From: Gymnodinialimonas sp. 202GB13-11
GTDB lineage: Bacteria > Pseudomonadota > Alphaproteobacteria > Rhodobacterales > Rhodobacteraceae
Assembly (NCBI RefSeq): GCF_040932485.1
Contig: NZ_JBFRBH010000001.1
Coordinates: forward strand, 930,001-994,000
DNA: 64,000 nucleotides
Direction of reading: 5' to 3'
Shown: positions 62,841-64,000 of the stretch, piece by piece
Position numbering within the stretch: position 1 is the stretch's first letter
How the letters are laid out: each line of letters opens with the position of its first letter
Translations under genes and position numbers: made by a program
The notes under the pieces: generated by a model
Told to the model about the DNA's origin: nothing
Database searches by the model: none
The model's input: only the letters and a program-made list of their open reading frames with translations

Positions 62841-63751
62841 GTGCGGCCTTGCGGAACATCCCGATCCTGCCCGTGGCGGCTGTCGTGGTGCTGGTCTTCG
62901 CCGGGTTCTACGACTTGCGGTTGTGGGTGCTGTTGGCGGTGTGGCTGGGGGCCTGGTACATCAACACACGGCTTGCGCGCAGTGACGGGCCGGTTGTGGC
63001 CGTCTGGGTGCCGGTGATCTTTGGCCTGACCTTGGTGGGCCTGTGGGAATTGACCGTGCGCCTTTACGAGATCAGCCCGGTGATCCTGCCCGCGCCCTCG
63101 GCCATCGCGTTGGCGTTTGCGCAGAACACCGACATCCTGTGGGCCGACTTCGTGCAGACGATCCTGAAAGGCGCTTTGGTGGGCTATGTGATCGGCTGCG
63201 GGGCGGCGTTTCTGGTGGCTTTGGCGGTGGATCGGTCGCCGTTTTTGCAGAAGGGGATGTTGCCGGTGGGCAGCTTCCTCGCCGCGTTGCCGATTGTCGG
63301 CACGGCGCCGATTTTCGTGATGTGGCTGGGGTTTGGCCCTGCGTCCAAGGCGGCGGTGGTCGTCGCCATGGTGTTCTTCCCGATGCTCGTGAACGCGGTG
63401 GAGGGGTTGAAGGCATCCGACAAGATGCAGCGCGATTTGATGCACACCTATGCGGCGTCTTATTGGCAGAGCCTTCTGAAACTGCGCCTGCCCACGGCCT
63501 TGCCGTTCCTGTTTAACGGGTTGAAGATTTGCACAACGCTTGCGCTCATTGGTGCTATCGTTGCTGAATTCTTCGGCTCACCGACCGTTGGGATGGGCTT
63601 TCGCATCAAGATCGAGGTCGGACGGCTGGCGATGGATGTCGTCTGGGCCGAGATTACTGTCGCGGCGTTGGCGGGGACCGGGTTCTATGGCCTGATGACG
63701 CTGCTCGAGCGGCAACTGACATTCTGGCACCCGTCGCAGCGGCGGGCGTAG
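62837..63751 (+). CDS. ABC transporter permease 2
   Basis: A 304-residue permease of the same SsuC/TauC type. Hydrophobic segments include LPVAAVVVLVFAGFYDLRL, FGLTLVGLWELTVRLYEIS and FGPASKAAVVVAMVFFPMLV. The EAA-like loop is YAASYWQSLLKLRLPTALPFLFNGLKI. Two different permeases indicate a heterodimeric channel. It overlaps permease 1 by four bases; the binding-protein gene begins 39 bases after its stop. Confidence 0.9.
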   Translation: MSAALRNIPILPVAAVVVLVFAGFYDLRLWVLLAVWLGAWYINTRLARSDGPVVAVWVPVIFGLTLVGLWELTVRLYEISPVILPAPSAIALAFAQNTDILWADFVQTILKGALVGYVIGCGAAFLVALAVDRSPFLQKGMLPVGSFLAALPIVGTAPIFVMWLGFGPASKAAVVVAMVFFPMLVNAVEGLKASDKMQRDLMHTYAASYWQSLLKLRLPTALPFLFNGLKICTTLALIGAIVAEFFGSPTVGMGFRIKIEVGRLAMDVVWAEITVAALAGTGFYGLMTLLERQLTFWHPSQRRA

Positions 63752-63790
63752 AGCAAAATAATCAATGGGTCCAACTTGGAGGGAAAGACT

Positions 63791-64000
63791 ATGAAAAAAC
63801 TTACAATTGCAGGGGCCGCGCTTCTGGCTTCGGGCGGTATGGCATTGGCGGATGGGCATCTGGATGAGGTGAACCTGCAGCTGCAATGGGTCACGCAGGC
63901 GCAATTCGCGGGCTACTACGTGGCGCTTGAGAATGGCTACTACGAGGATGAGGGCCTTGCGGTGAATATCATCCCCGGCGGGCCGGACATTGCGCCGCCG
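63791..64000 (+). CDS. ABC substrate-binding protein, NMT1/THI5-like (partial)
   Basis: Only the first 70 codons are present; the frame runs off the window. GGAGGG lies 8 bases before the ATG. A signal peptide (LTIAGAALLASGGMALAD) is followed by VNLQLQWVTQAQFAGYYVALENGYYEDEGL (in pieces), which is the N-terminal hallmark of the NMT1/THI5-like binding proteins used for thiamine precursors and pyrimidines. Together with the ATPase and two permeases it forms an importer, here probably for uracil, thymine or a related base. Confidence 0.88.
   Translation, partial: MKKLTIAGAALLASGGMALADGHLDEVNLQLQWVTQAQFAGYYVALENGYYEDEGLAVNIIPGGPDIAPP

Overview
The window is a stretch of chromosome from an alphaproteobacterium, most likely a member of the Rhodobacteraceae (Roseobacter group). 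The evidence is the high G+C content, the gene order murB-ddl-ftsQ-ftsA-ftsZ-lpxC-bamD-recN, the CobS/CobT aerobic cobaltochelatase, an NDUFA12-type complex I accessory protein, the FolB and FolP forms with extra domains, the FtsZ C-terminal tail IPAFLRRQ, and the neighbourhood MlaD-like / DUF2155 / aat / accC / accB. I see no rRNA, tRNA, insertion sequence, prophage or CRISPR array. Both ends of the window cut genes: murB on the left and an ABC substrate-binding protein on the right.

Layout. 1-9.2 kb: the end of the division and cell-wall cluster, followed by lpxC, bamD and recN. 9.3-13.7 kb: a ClC channel, two tandem exported paralogues of unknown function and a DUF427 protein. 13.8-23.4 kb: a minus-strand block holding an aminopeptidase P, cobT, several small exported proteins, a serine/threonine dehydratase-like enzyme and cobS. 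23.5-25.2 kb: an ECF sigma factor with its RskA-like anti-sigma factor, then a gene-free stretch. 25.3-31 kb: an exported protein that looks like a catalytically dead trypsin-like protease with a peptidoglycan-binding domain, then glyQ, a membrane-anchored protein and glyS. 31-39 kb: a divergent PEP-utilising enzyme, a cell-wall hydrolase, folB, folP, glmM and a thioesterase. 39-45 kb: guanine deaminase, MgtE, and a 1005-residue protein that appears to join a PilM/GspL-like and a PilP/GspC-like domain. 45-51 kb: metY, NDUFA12, mlaD-like, DUF2155, aat, accC and accB.

51.2-64 kb is a coherent locus for reductive pyrimidine breakdown. PreT and PreA would reduce uracil or thymine to the dihydropyrimidine, dihydropyrimidinase would open the ring, an M20-family amidase would release beta-alanine, and a class III aminotransferase would convert it to malonate semialdehyde. 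An ABC importer (ATPase, two permeases, a THI5-like binding protein) would supply the base. A RutR-type TetR regulator is divergently encoded. A perfect 16-bp palindrome identical to the E. coli RutR consensus lies just downstream of a promoter-like sequence in front of the aminotransferase gene. Three further dyads of a different sequence lie in the same intergenic region. Woven into the locus are genes with no assigned role: an exported small protein between preT and preA, an ACT-domain protein, a cupin, a tiny lipoprotein, a four-helix membrane protein and a GNAT acetyltransferase. This regulated, accessory-rich locus is the most interesting part of the window, followed by the GspL/GspC-like fusion protein and the pseudoprotease.
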